Source: CAZFER01 sp964517495 (GTDB lineage Bacteria; Hinthialibacterota; Hinthialibacteria; Hinthialibacterales; Hinthialibacteraceae). Taken from it: 41,086 nt of DNA. Where the stretch lies: the NCBI GenBank assembly GCA_964517495.1, contig CAZFER010000056.1, positions 1-41,086 on the forward strand, given 5' to 3'. The position numbers were made by a program, and so were the translations under genes. The notes under the pieces are model-generated. The model searched no databases. It was not told the origin of the DNA and worked only from the letters and a program-made list of their open reading frames with translations. This document shows, in pieces, positions 33,287 to 41,086 of the stretch (positions within the stretch are counted from its first letter, which is position 1; every line of letters starts with the position of its first letter).

Positions 33287-33991
33287 ATGCCATTCAAAAT
33301 CATCCTGATGCGGCTTAAATATCCTGAAAACCTTGGCCTGATTGCCCGTGCGGCACAGGCTTTTGGATTCACGGATTTACGCCTGGTTGCCCCCCAATTC
33401 AATTTGGATCGATCCTCACCCGCTTATAAAAGCGCTTGTGGAGCGCATGAAATATTAAACAAAACCATTGAATATGCTACCTTGGATCAGGCCATCTCAA
33501 ACCTCCATTATGTCGCCGGCTTTTCCCGCCGGATTCATGGATTTAAACGGCCCTTCCTCGATTTTCAGCCCTGGCTCGAAAACGAAATTCAATCGAAAAC
33601 CCACCAAGAAGTGGGTTTACTTTTTGGATCAGAAGATTATGGATTACTCACCGAAGAAAAACATCAATGCCATTGCCTGGTCAACATTCCCCTCCACTAC
33701 CCCACTCTCAGCCTGAACGTCTCTCAAGCGGTAACCGTTGTTCTATATGAACTTTTCAAAATTTTTCCCACACCAGGAGAAAAACCAATAGAAGATCCAC
33801 CCGCAACGGTTAACGATATAAGCCGTGTCTATTCAGAATCAATCGCTTTACTCAACCAAACCTCGTTTTTTAAGCCAGAGCGCCGCCACCAACAGGTTGA
33901 AATTATTCGTTGCCTCATTCAACGCCTCAATCTCTCCCAAAAAGAATATCAAACCATGATGGGGATTTTAAACGCCATAAAGAAAGGATAA
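33287..33991 (+). CDS. trmJ: SPOUT-class tRNA/rRNA methyltransferase, TrmJ-like
   Basis: TrmJ 2'-O-methylates the ribose at position 32 of several tRNAs. The 234 residues are the usual length, with the three SPOUT motifs: RLKYPENLGLIARAAQAFGF (N15, R21), LLFGSEDYGL (111-120), and LSLNVSQAVTVVLYELF (141-157). The trefoil-knot core is complete; the C-terminal 50 residues are the family's helical extension. A closely related TrmH/TrmL-type enzyme is the alternative. It overlaps nothing but is only 3 bp from the GT4 gene start, so the two are translationally coupled. Confidence 0.85.
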   Translation: MPFKIILMRLKYPENLGLIARAAQAFGFTDLRLVAPQFNLDRSSPAYKSACGAHEILNKTIEYATLDQAISNLHYVAGFSRRIHGFKRPFLDFQPWLENEIQSKTHQEVGLLFGSEDYGLLTEEKHQCHCLVNIPLHYPTLSLNVSQAVTVVLYELFKIFPTPGEKPIEDPPATVNDISRVYSESIALLNQTSFFKPERRHQQVEIIRCLIQRLNLSQKEYQTMMGILNAIKKG

Positions 33992-33994
33992 ATT

Positions 33995-35272
33995 ATGAAT
34001 ATTTTAATGCTTTCAAATACATATTTACCTTGCAATAACGGAGTGTCAAACTCCATCTACCGATTTAAAACCCGGTTCCAATCCAAGGGCCATAATGTGC
34101 TCATTATTACGCCTACCTTTCAGGGCGTAACACAGAATGAGCAAGATATCATCCGCATCCCCGCCATCCAAAAATTCAATGGAAGCGACTATTCCGTGAG
34201 TCTCCCTGTTCCCGGTGTCATCTCAAATGCACTCACGGATTTCAAACCGGATATTATCCATAGCCACCACCCTTTTTTACTGGGTGATACCGCTCTCCGC
34301 CTGGCAGCCATTAAGGATCTACCTTTAATTTACACCCAACATACCCTACACGACCAATACACTCACTATACCCCAGTCGATTCTCCCCTCATGCAAAATT
34401 TTGTGCGTGAATTAACGGTGGGCTATACCAATTTATGTGACCATGTCATCGCCCCCAGCCAAAGCATCAGAGACTTGTTTCAACAAAGGGGAACAACCGT
34501 CCCTATCTCTGTCATTCCAACTGGTGTTGACTTATCCTACTATCAAGATGCCAATCCCGAATCAATTCGTCATCAACATAACATCCCCAGCGATGCATTT
34601 GTCATCGGTTATGTGGGAAGACTTGCCCCTGAAAAAAACCTGGACTTTCTGTCCCGTGCGATCTGTGAATACATGCAACAAAACCAATCCGCCTGGTTTC
34701 TTGTGGTAGGAAAAGGGTCATCACAAGAAACAATTCAAAAAAATGCCGAAGTCATGAATGTTGCAGACCGCCTGGCATTCACTGGTGAACTTTCTGGAAA
34801 ACAGATCGTCGATTGCTACCATGCTATGGATGTGTTTGCTTTTGCCTCAAAAACTGAAACCCAAGGAATGGTCCTGGCTGAAGCCATGGCCTCAAGCACA
34901 CCGGTCATTGCTCTCGATGCGTTTGGATCACGCGATTTAGTTATTAACGGCGAAAATGGATTCCTTATTACAGAAGAAACAACGGATGTATTTATCCAGT
35001 GTTTTGATGAAATACAATCAATGCCGAACCAGGACCGGCAAAAATTAATGTCTAACGCCAAGCAATTTGTTGATACCCACTATTCGGTGGATAAATGCGC
35101 TCAACGTGTCCTTGAATTATATCAAACGGTCAATCGATCCACTAAGCCGAAGACCCCACTCGAAAATACCGTTTGGTATAAATATCAACAGCGTATCAAA
35201 AAAGAATGGGATATTTGGAGCAACCGCTTCTCATCCGTGATCACCAGCATCCAGGATCAATCCAAAGAATAA
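33995..35272 (+). CDS. GT4-family glycosyltransferase
   Basis: A 425-residue GT-B enzyme of the type that makes glycolipids or capsule units. The N-terminal domain has LMLSNTYLPCNNGVSNSIYR and IHSHHPFLLGDTALRLA; the C-terminal domain has IGYVGRLAPEKNLDFL, VVGKGSS and the E-x7-E motif TETQGMVLAEAMASSTPVIA. The overall pattern resembles diacylglycerol glucosyl- and mannosyltransferases. No membrane helices are seen. AAAGGA lies in the end of trmJ, and the two genes are 3 bp apart. The next gene is convergent with only 14 bp between stops. Confidence 0.85.
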   Translation: MNILMLSNTYLPCNNGVSNSIYRFKTRFQSKGHNVLIITPTFQGVTQNEQDIIRIPAIQKFNGSDYSVSLPVPGVISNALTDFKPDIIHSHHPFLLGDTALRLAAIKDLPLIYTQHTLHDQYTHYTPVDSPLMQNFVRELTVGYTNLCDHVIAPSQSIRDLFQQRGTTVPISVIPTGVDLSYYQDANPESIRHQHNIPSDAFVIGYVGRLAPEKNLDFLSRAICEYMQQNQSAWFLVVGKGSSQETIQKNAEVMNVADRLAFTGELSGKQIVDCYHAMDVFAFASKTETQGMVLAEAMASSTPVIALDAFGSRDLVINGENGFLITEETTDVFIQCFDEIQSMPNQDRQKLMSNAKQFVDTHYSVDKCAQRVLELYQTVNRSTKPKTPLENTVWYKYQQRIKKEWDIWSNRFSSVITSIQDQSKE

Positions 35273-35286
35273 TCTAATTTGCCTTA

Positions 35287-36753
35287 TTATATTGTACGCA
35301 AGGTCAAATGTTCCCACATCTGATGGTTGGTGAAGAACGAAACCGCCACCTCGCATTCATAACCTTCTTCAACCACACTGGGTTTGCTGCATGTTCCCAC
35401 ATGGTGGGATTTCCCCGGCAAAATGTGCATACCGATGATGGCATCATAAATCGCCCGGCTGCCTTCCAAAGGCCCCACACGCTTTGGTTCACCATTGCCA
35501 TTTGCCACATAACATTCTGATGACATCACTTTAAAAAAGTTGCCATCCAACACATATCCATTTGAAGGAACCATCACAATTTTATTGCTCGGATCAATAC
35601 GTTCCTCTTCAATCCCTTCCAAAACAGTACACGACATACGCGCTTGCGGGAAAAAGCCTTCCTCACTCTGACGAGCATTCCCAACGGAAGTACTTCGATC
35701 AATTCCTAAATAGGTTTTTAAGTTTTTTTGATCAACATACTCACATCCCAAATGTTCTTTCACCAACGAATCTTCAATTTGAACCTTCTCCTGGCTGGGC
35801 CGTCCATAACAATCATGGTGATAAGAACCAAACACTTCCAATCCCTCTATGGTTTGACGGGGATTATCCTTCAATATCAAATTACGGTTCTGAACATTCT
35901 TACCCGCAGGAAACAACGATTGCTGCCCTACAGGCAAAGGGTAAACGGGCTCCTCGAACTGGTGGCCAAAGATTTCATGGATGGGAACCCCACTCAACAT
36001 AATCACATCATGAGTTAAATCATTCGATAAACCGCATTCATCCAAGTTTGAATAAACAACCTCATTCGATACATCATATAACCGGCTAAAAGCATCCGTC
36101 ATTCGGCTGGACGCTCGGATACGCTGATCCGGAGTGGGGTCAGGCAAGAATCGAATCAAAGCAACAAGGTTATTAACATCTTGATTACTCGAAACATACG
36201 AACCGATACTTCGAGAGACCATGAAGGGATGATACCCTTGACGATAATGAATGGCGAGAAAGGGACGTGATTCAATCACCATTCCCCCCTTTGAATTGAC
36301 AATGATTTGCTGTTCCACCCCAAATTCACGAGTAATTCGCTCATTTTTATACTCTTTGGTGAACGATTGAAAATCATCATCCCATTGCTTATAATTATCT
36401 GGTATGGTGCGAACATCAACTACACGATCATTTGGCAATGGGATACCCTTGTAGTTAAAGATATAAGGCGTTTCTGACCGGCGCTTCCATTCTTCAAATT
36501 GAGGGATATTAAACTCGAACATCTCTTCGCCATGGACCGTTGAAAACACTCGATCATCAATGTTTTCTTCGTTATATGTTGAACTTAAGGAGCATTGGTT
36601 TATATTTTTTCTACCCCGATCGATAAACATGGAATCATACACAACCTGCCGGTAACGCAATACACTTAATGTACGCGTCTTCGCAATTTTCAACATGGCC
36701 TCAGCTATTTCCACCAATTCATTTTCTAATTTAACAAACTCATCTAATGCCAT
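35287..36753 (-). CDS. TldD-family metalloprotease, solo
   Basis: TldD/PmbA pairs degrade CcdA and mature microcins; members without a partner also occur. This 488-residue protein carries the TldD zinc motif HEIFGH (H259, E260, H264 in GVPIHEIFGHQFEEP) and a C-terminal Cys (C455 in VGTCSKPS) at the usual third-ligand position. The N-terminal 240 residues are long and helical, with EYKNERITREF. No PmbA gene occurs in this window. GGAGAG precedes the ATG. It converges on the GT4 gene to its left and faces away from the merR gene, with a 360-bp AT-rich gap. Confidence 0.85.
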   Translation of the reverse strand: MALDEFVKLENELVEIAEAMLKIAKTRTLSVLRYRQVVYDSMFIDRGRKNINQCSLSSTYNEENIDDRVFSTVHGEEMFEFNIPQFEEWKRRSETPYIFNYKGIPLPNDRVVDVRTIPDNYKQWDDDFQSFTKEYKNERITREFGVEQQIIVNSKGGMVIESRPFLAIHYRQGYHPFMVSRSIGSYVSSNQDVNNLVALIRFLPDPTPDQRIRASSRMTDAFSRLYDVSNEVVYSNLDECGLSNDLTHDVIMLSGVPIHEIFGHQFEEPVYPLPVGQQSLFPAGKNVQNRNLILKDNPRQTIEGLEVFGSYHHDCYGRPSQEKVQIEDSLVKEHLGCEYVDQKNLKTYLGIDRSTSVGNARQSEEGFFPQARMSCTVLEGIEEERIDPSNKIVMVPSNGYVLDGNFFKVMSSECYVANGNGEPKRVGPLEGSRAIYDAIIGMHILPGKSHHVGTCSKPSVVEEGYECEVAVSFFTNHQMWEHLTLRTI

Positions 36754-37077
36754 ATTTAAATACTCTCCTGCATCAGGATATGAATTTCTTTGAATCGTAA
36801 TCTAATAATACCCATTTGGATTAAGATTAAAAGAAATGTAAGAAAAATATTCACGTTTTATGAATTAACTCTTTCCAAATGAGAAAAAATACTTTAAAAT
36901 GATTTTGAACTTTTTCTACTTTAATTCTTAAATAACAGAAGTTTAGAGTAGAAAATTCATTTAATATATACATATGTTATGTCGATAGTTGGAGTGAGGG
37001 CGATTATCACAGTTGATCGGGAAGACTCCTGATAATATAAGTTTAGCAAATTTAACTAAATGTCTAATTAAGCGAAA
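36754..37077. other. AT-rich intergenic region, no gene seen
   Basis: This stretch between the divergent TldD and MerR genes has no supported open frame. It holds a GGAGT...ACTCC pair around 36992-37029 that could fold, but I see no known RNA family. It probably holds promoters for both genes. Confidence 0.5.
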
Positions 37078-37107
37078 TTGAGTTATCATTAGTTAATTCA
37101 ATATATT
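37078..37107 (+). promoter_or_regulatory. Possible promoter for the MerR gene (leaderless)
   Basis: TTGAGT (37078-37083) and TATATT (37102-37107) are 18 bp apart. The predicted transcription start coincides with the ATG at 37114, which has no Shine-Dalgarno site, so the mRNA could be leaderless. Confidence 0.35.
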
Positions 37108-37113
37108 ATTGCT

Positions 37114-37536
37114 ATGAATACAAATCGTTCACGACCCAATCCAACTCCGATCGAGAAAATCCCTAACAAGATATATTACTCTATCAGTGAAGCCAGCGAA
37201 TATACTGGGGTTGAACCTCATGTTCTTCGATATTGGGAGACCAAGTTCACCAAACTCAATCCCAAGCGGGTTGGTGGCAATCAACGTAAATATACCCGTA
37301 ATGATATCGAATTGTTATATGAGATTGTTCATCTTTTGTATTATGAGGGGTTTACACTCGACGGTGCAGAACGCCAACTCAAGATTGGATTGCAAGCGCT
37401 TAAAGCCGAGCGCGAAGCTAAACAAAGCAAACAACCTATCCATCATCCTCCTGGAAGAAATCACAGCGTGTCAAATAATTCTGCGTTGCATGAGATCAAG
37501 AATGAACTAAAAGAGATCCTGATTTTACTGAAATAA
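37114..37536 (+). CDS. MerR-family transcriptional regulator
   Basis: A 140-residue regulator whose N-terminal 70 or so residues form the MerR winged-HTH: YYSISEASEYTGVEPHVLRY, then ETKFTKLNPKRVGGNQRKYT and DIELLYEIVHLLYYEGFTLD. The form with HVLRYWE and GNQRKYT belongs to the small group of MerR proteins often found beside ihfA or tRNA synthetase genes and lacking metal-binding Cys. The C-terminus is short, basic and then helical (EIKNELKEILILLK), likely a dimer helix. No obvious target operon is adjacent. Confidence 0.85.
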   Translation: MNTNRSRPNPTPIEKIPNKIYYSISEASEYTGVEPHVLRYWETKFTKLNPKRVGGNQRKYTRNDIELLYEIVHLLYYEGFTLDGAERQLKIGLQALKAEREAKQSKQPIHHPPGRNHSVSNNSALHEIKNELKEILILLK

Positions 37537-37633
37537 TCGTGGTTTTAAGGCTGATTACCATCTTACAATAAAATATATGTATATTGGAATACCCCATGTA
37601 ACAATTGGATATTAACGTTTTCCTGGCTTGATT

Positions 37634-38086
37634 TTATTTTATGGAAAACCGCTTCTTTCGCTTCATGGAAACAATCGATCCAGCTGGTTTATTCATCCTG
37701 GTTTGAGTTTCTTTACGATTTTCCAACTCATTGCGTAATTGATTTAGCTCATCTATCAGCAAGGCATATTCTTGCACGAGATCTTTTATCTTGAATGAAA
37801 AGTCTGATATCTTTAAGGTTAACTGCAAGTTAATAAGAAGCAGCATGAGGAAGCCAATGAATAGAATCGTGGAGGTAGTGAAACCAGCTCCGATGAGATC
37901 CGTAAACCAGACAATGAGGGGGAAAGTCCACAAAATGGATAGACAGCCTATGCCAATAATCAGCCATAGGGCGGAATATTGCTCCATCATTTTTCGACGC
38001 CGAACCAACTCAATCACCATAAACAGAAAGAAAAAACCAAAAACAATGATCATGATTTTTTGATTTAACGGTAAGGGAGCCATCAT
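37634..38086 (-). CDS. DUF2304 membrane protein
   Basis: A 150-residue protein with three predicted membrane helices (about 8-25, 38-57 and 67-89) and a coiled-coil-like charged tail (LVQEYALLIDELNQLRNELE). The pattern matches DUF2304 proteins, which regularly accompany GT2 glycosyltransferases and probably help present lipid-linked substrates. ATG at 38086 lies 2 bp after the GT2 stop, and AAGGAGG overlaps that stop, so translation is coupled; the longer frame from 38164 runs into the GT2 gene and is rejected. Confidence 0.82.
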   Translation of the reverse strand: MMAPLPLNQKIMIIVFGFFFLFMVIELVRRRKMMEQYSALWLIIGIGCLSILWTFPLIVWFTDLIGAGFTTSTILFIGFLMLLLINLQLTLKISDFSFKIKDLVQEYALLIDELNQLRNELENRKETQTRMNKPAGSIVSMKRKKRFSIK

Positions 38087-38088
38087 AC

Positions 38089-38826
38089 TTATACCTCCTT
38101 GCGTCTTAAGAACGATACAAACAATGAAATAGAGACTTTTATCACATACCAGATGGGTTTGCATCCGCGGTGTAATTTGCTTTGTTCACGGGGTTGATAC
38201 ATAAACACAGGTATCTCTTTAATTTCGAAGCCATTTCTCACGAAGGTTAAGATCATATCGGCGTCGGGGTAATCGAAGGGGAAACAATCGCCGCAGACGA
38301 AATTCAACACTTTTCCCCGCATACCGATATAACCACTTGTGGGATCAGATATCCATTTGAAACATAAGACCATCAAGGCATAGCGGAATAAACGGATGCC
38401 GATTCGCCGGACGAAGGTACCATAATATAATGTTCCATTGGGTTCAAAGGGTAAGGTATCGAAAGTCAAAAACCTGGAACCAACCACCACATCGGCATGG
38501 CCTTGTATGAGTTCATTCAAGAAGATGGGGATAAAGCGGGGATCATGTTGGGCGTCGCCATCCAATTGAATCACATAATCGTATCCTTTTTTCAGCGCAT
38601 ATTTATAGCCGGTTTGGATGGTGGTGCCATATCCCATTTGGGTCAGATGGGAGAGGGTGTGGATTTCATATTGTTTGAAGACTTGCAATGTTTCATCGGT
38701 TGACGCATCATTGACGCCGAGAATATCTGCGTCTAATTCATGCGCCTCGTGTTTAAGAAGAGGCAGCAGGCGGTGCAGGTTTTCCGCTTCGTTGAAAGCG
38801 GGAACAATGATAAGTAGATTTGGCAT
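38089..38826 (-). CDS. GT2-family glycosyltransferase, dolichyl-phosphate-mannose-synthase-like
   Basis: GT2 enzymes of this group transfer sugars from nucleotide sugars to a polyprenyl phosphate. The GT-A domain shows LLIIVPAFNEAENLHRLL, DILGVNDASTDET, the metal-binding QLDGDAQHDP and GSRFL. No multi-helix C-terminal membrane region is present, so the DUF2304 partner probably provides the membrane context. ATG at 38826 is chosen; an in-frame TTG at 38838 adds 4 residues. No strong ribosome site is visible. It lies head-to-head with the GT4 gene, with 39 bp between start codons. Confidence 0.85.
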   Translation of the reverse strand: MPNLLIIVPAFNEAENLHRLLPLLKHEAHELDADILGVNDASTDETLQVFKQYEIHTLSHLTQMGYGTTIQTGYKYALKKGYDYVIQLDGDAQHDPRFIPIFLNELIQGHADVVVGSRFLTFDTLPFEPNGTLYYGTFVRRIGIRLFRYALMVLCFKWISDPTSGYIGMRGKVLNFVCGDCFPFDYPDADMILTFVRNGFEIKEIPVFMYQPREQSKLHRGCKPIWYVIKVSISLFVSFLRRKEV

Positions 38827-38865
38827 TTCAAAAATCAACGGCCATTACGGCCCATCCTGACAAAA

Positions 38866-40089
38866 ATGGCTTCATGTGATATCACAATCGACATCAGTTT
38901 TCTGGGTTCCCACAGTGGCATTGGAACCTACTCTCACGGCCTGTTAAAGTCACTGGCCGAGGTGGATCATGACCATGCATACAACCTGGTCTCCAATTCA
39001 TTGCCACAACATATATCGGAATATGCCGGACAGCAACAGTTACGAACGACACGCCTGAATCAGTTGCCCTCTTCATGGCCGTTTCATACATTCAATTACC
39101 GGCCTCGATTGGTCTGGCAATGCTATGGATTACCGAAATTTTTGAAAGTGATCCAGCCAGCCGTTTTTCATTCTCTTGACGGTATTACATTATCGCCATT
39201 TTCACAAAACATTAAGCAGATATTAACGGTTCACGACATCATTCCTCTCACGCACCCCCAATTTTGCCGTTATCGGGATGCGTTTTTGGCCCGGCGTATG
39301 ATGCCATTTGCCTTTAAAAAGGCGGACCAGATCATCGCAGTATCCAAATTCACGGCGGATAGTATTATAGAGCATTTCCCCCAGTTCCGTTCCAAAATCG
39401 AAGTCATTTATTCAGGGATTGATACTGATCTATTCAAACCTGGAACAGATGACCATCAACACGCCGAACAGTTCGCGGAAACTTATCGATTGTATTCTTC
39501 TCGCTACTGGTTGTCGGTGGTAACACTTAGCCCCCGGCGAAACTTGATCCGTTTATTGCAGGCGTTTGCTGGATTGATCGACGCGGGAAAGGATCATGAT
39601 TCATGCCTGGTTATCGCTGGTTCACCGGGTTGGAAAAGCGATACCTTTTATAAGACGCTTCATGACTTGAATCTAAAGCATCGCGTTCATATTATCCAGG
39701 GTCTTGCAGATGAGCAACTGGTTCAGTTATACCGGTCGGCGTTTGCCTTTATCCACCCTTCCCTGCTTGAGGGTTTCGGATTTCCGGTATTGGAGGCGAT
39801 GGCTTGTGGAACACCAGTGGTCTGCTCAGGTTCAAACTCCCTCGGTGAAATCACTCAATCCGCGGCTCTTCACTTTGATCCTCTGGATGTCCAATCCGTT
39901 CAACAATCCATGGTTCAACTTTTAGAAGATCATCATATCCGTGACGAGTTTATCGAAAAAGGCCTTGCTCATGTGCAAACGTTCAAATGGGAAAGCACAG
40001 CTCAGCAGGTTGTTGACGTTTATGGATCACACGGATTAGGGGATTTGGGAGCGTGGGTTTCCAACCCGCAAGCGGGTGCGGGGAGATAG
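38866..40089 (+). CDS. GT4-family glycosyltransferase (mannosyltransferase-like)
   Basis: A 407-residue GT-B enzyme with SHSGIGTYSHGLLKSL at the N-terminus, LTVHDIIPLTHP, KADQIIAVSKFTADSI, IYSGIDTDLFKPG, and the C-terminal E-x7-E motif LLEGFGFPVLEAMACGTPVV. The layout resembles O-antigen and exopolysaccharide mannosyltransferases. The sequence upstream of its ATG has no clear ribosome site. It is divergent from the GT2 gene, with which it likely works in surface-glycan synthesis. The C-terminal 20 residues are variable. Confidence 0.85.
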   Translation: MASCDITIDISFLGSHSGIGTYSHGLLKSLAEVDHDHAYNLVSNSLPQHISEYAGQQQLRTTRLNQLPSSWPFHTFNYRPRLVWQCYGLPKFLKVIQPAVFHSLDGITLSPFSQNIKQILTVHDIIPLTHPQFCRYRDAFLARRMMPFAFKKADQIIAVSKFTADSIIEHFPQFRSKIEVIYSGIDTDLFKPGTDDHQHAEQFAETYRLYSSRYWLSVVTLSPRRNLIRLLQAFAGLIDAGKDHDSCLVIAGSPGWKSDTFYKTLHDLNLKHRVHIIQGLADEQLVQLYRSAFAFIHPSLLEGFGFPVLEAMACGTPVVCSGSNSLGEITQSAALHFDPLDVQSVQQSMVQLLEDHHIRDEFIEKGLAHVQTFKWESTAQQVVDVYGSHGLGDLGAWVSNPQAGAGR

Positions 40090-40157
40090 GTTGTTTGGTG
40101 TGTAGCCATTCGGTGCGTGATCGGTGCGTGAGATGAATTTATGTTTGTAGAGTAGCA

Positions 40158-40198
40158 GGGTGGGTTAAAAGCCGTGTTGTTTACGGCGTAACCCACCC
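40158..40198 (+). repeat. 41-bp palindromic repeat, family B, copy 3
   Basis: Identical over 41 bases, in reverse orientation, to 32912-32952. It sits between the convergent GT4 and TorD-like genes, where a hairpin could end transcription in both directions. Confidence 0.85.
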
Positions 40199-40231
40199 TT
40201 TCAGCTGCTATGTTTAACTACACGGCTATGT

Positions 40232-40900
40232 TTAATGTAAGATGATATTTTCTCTTTGCAGGCTGACTAAATCTTCCTGTAATATCAATCTGGTCACATC
40301 ACAAAGAGCAATATAAAACTTGCTTTTTGTGTTTGATTGAACTTTTTCTACAAACGAGTCAATCCATTTCGAGAGATGCGTTTCAAGGAATCCCAATTGT
40401 GTATCTTTTATCTTAGCAAGCAACTCTTGATCTCCATTGGTTTCCGCTTCTAATTCCTTTTCACAGAGGTGAGCCATGAAACGTAATTCAATGCCGATGT
40501 GATCGGGTAATTCCTTGAGATCGCTTGAAAGTTCCATACCGGCTTGGCGATACCATTTTTTGACATCAATCGTAGAGGGTCCCATCAAAAGTCCCGATAC
40601 TTTTTTGTTGCCTATCATTCGTTCATCCATAAAGACAGATTCATAGGGAGCCACGTATTCACCTACCGGTACGATAAACAGGTTATTGAATTCACGCTTT
40701 AGTATTTCTGAATTCGAATCTTTACAGGCGTGAATAAAATCTTCCAACGCTTGATCCAGCAATTCCTGGGTACCGTTATTTACTTCATTGGAGAATTCGC
40801 TCAGAATGATTTGCAGCAAGGAATGAGGAGGAGGCCCAAGAAACAAGCGCGAAAGAAGCGTATAAATTTGTTTGCGGGCCTCTAGAATTTGTATATTCAT
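40232..40900 (-). CDS. TorD/NarJ-family molybdoenzyme chaperone
   Basis: These chaperones bind the Tat signal of a DMSO-reductase-family catalytic subunit and help insert the molybdenum cofactor. The 222-residue protein contains the typical VAPYESVFMDERMIG, GLLMGPSTIDVKKWYRQAGM and ELPDHIGIELRFMAHLCEKE blocks. ATG 40900 has AAGGA upstream; an earlier in-frame start at 40936 would reach into the preceding gene. It begins 19 bp after the stop of the 4Fe-4S subunit, so it belongs to the same operon and serves the enzyme whose catalytic subunit lies outside the window. Confidence 0.85.
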   Translation of the reverse strand: MNIQILEARKQIYTLLSRLFLGPPPHSLLQIILSEFSNEVNNGTQELLDQALEDFIHACKDSNSEILKREFNNLFIVPVGEYVAPYESVFMDERMIGNKKVSGLLMGPSTIDVKKWYRQAGMELSSDLKELPDHIGIELRFMAHLCEKELEAETNGDQELLAKIKDTQLGFLETHLSKWIDSFVEKVQSNTKSKFYIALCDVTRLILQEDLVSLQRENIILH

Positions 40901-40919
40901 ATGGTTTCCTTTTATTGCA

Positions 40920-41086
40920 TTATTTTTGCAGTACAAACCCGATTGACGGTTCGGTCAATTTAGGGCTTGCAAAGCCTTCAGGATAGCCAGTGTTTGCAAC
41001 AAAATCCTCGACCATTTCGATCGCTTCTCCTACGCACGTCGTTTTGCATGCGGGTTCAAGGCCGGCGTCGATTCGGTGAACACAAA
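40920..41086 (-). CDS. 4Fe-4S electron-transfer subunit (DmsB/PhsB-like), 3' end only
   Basis: The minus strand from the window edge reads in one open frame CVHRIDAGLEPACKTTCVGE, then AIEMVEDFVANTGYPEGFAS and a short tail to TAA at 40920-40922. CxxR and CxxxC-V spacing in a CVHRIDAGLEPAC context is the C-terminal cluster region of DMSO-reductase-type iron-sulfur subunits (DmsB, TtrB, PhsB). The rest lies beyond 41086. It is missing the upstream clusters only because the window ends. Together with the TorD-like chaperone it marks the 3' end of a molybdoenzyme operon for anaerobic respiration; the substrate cannot be told. Confidence 0.75.
   Translation of the reverse strand, partial: CVHRIDAGLEPACKTTCVGEAIEMVEDFVANTGYPEGFASPKLTEPSIGFVLQK

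Noticed and set aside
36992..37040. GGAGT...ACTCC pairing upstream of merR as a possible structured RNA
   Set aside because: Only 5 bp of pairing over a 30-nt loop and no conserved motif, so it does not exceed chance.
1..41086. CRISPR array, prophage or known defence cluster
   Set aside because: No evenly spaced short direct repeats, phage structural genes or defence gene sets appear; the only nuclease is the Rpn protein.

Overview
The window looks like a chromosomal piece of an uncultured Gram-negative-type bacterium that degrades plant or algal polysaccharide. Base composition is moderate (mid-40s % GC by eye). Support for this lifestyle comes from secreted pectin-, xylan- and cellulose-active proteins (two right-handed beta-helix proteins, a PL10-like pectate lyase, a CE15-SMP-30 fusion, a DUF1080 protein and a GH9 enzyme). 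The mix resembles that of Planctomycetes/Lentisphaerae-like and several candidate phyla, but nothing here fixes the phylum and I do not name one.

Layout. 0.2-7.5 kb: a DUF3754 membrane protein, two leftward beta-helix proteins (one carrying a C-terminal PDZ domain) and a divergent PL10-like lyase. 7.5-8.3 kb: a broken excisionase-type HTH gene, tRNA-Arg(CCT) and, on the other strand, tRNA-Trp(CCA). 8.4-16.9 kb: a rightward housekeeping run of gatA, a low-molecular-weight phosphatase fused to RpiB, glyA, nrdR, a DUF115/Maf-like protein, a STAS-domain protein and gltX. 17.0-20.7 kb: a 178-bp palindromic element, then CE15-SMP-30 and DUF1080 genes ending in a clear terminator. 20.7-26.8 kb (leftward): an alpha/beta hydrolase, two small orphan genes behind a 5'-nucleotidase-like protein that has lost metal-binding residues, and full-length metH. 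27.2-32.4 kb (leftward): an Rpn-type nuclease with an in-frame minisatellite, a decayed Rpn relic just upstream of it, lemA with a membrane partner, a nucleotidyltransferase remnant, and a GH9 enzyme. 32.4-33.3 kb: a repeat and IS scrapyard. 33.3-40.1 kb: a TrmJ-like methyltransferase coupled to a GT4, a solo TldD-type protease, a MerR regulator, a GT2-DUF2304 pair and a divergent GT4. 40.2 kb to the end: a TorD-type chaperone behind the 3' end of a 4Fe-4S subunit, the edge of a molybdoenzyme operon.

How the genes work together. The carbohydrate genes sit in three separate islands rather than one locus, and no SusC/D-like transporter or sugar importer lies beside them. The central block joins one-carbon metabolism (glyA; metH lies apart), tRNA charging (gatA, gltX) and dNTP control (nrdR). 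The phosphatase-RpiB-glyA order recalls the separate ywlE, rpiB (ywlF) and glyA genes of Bacillus.

The most unusual points are the phosphatase-RpiB fusion with a serine at the position that sets arginine-phosphate specificity in YwlE, the metal-site-depleted nucleotidase with its two orphan partners, the CE15-SMP-30 and beta-helix-PDZ fusions, two families of palindromic repeats (one giving an identical 41-bp inverted pair 7.2 kb apart), and several small gene relics missed by simple gene calling. I saw no CRISPR array, prophage or known antiphage system.
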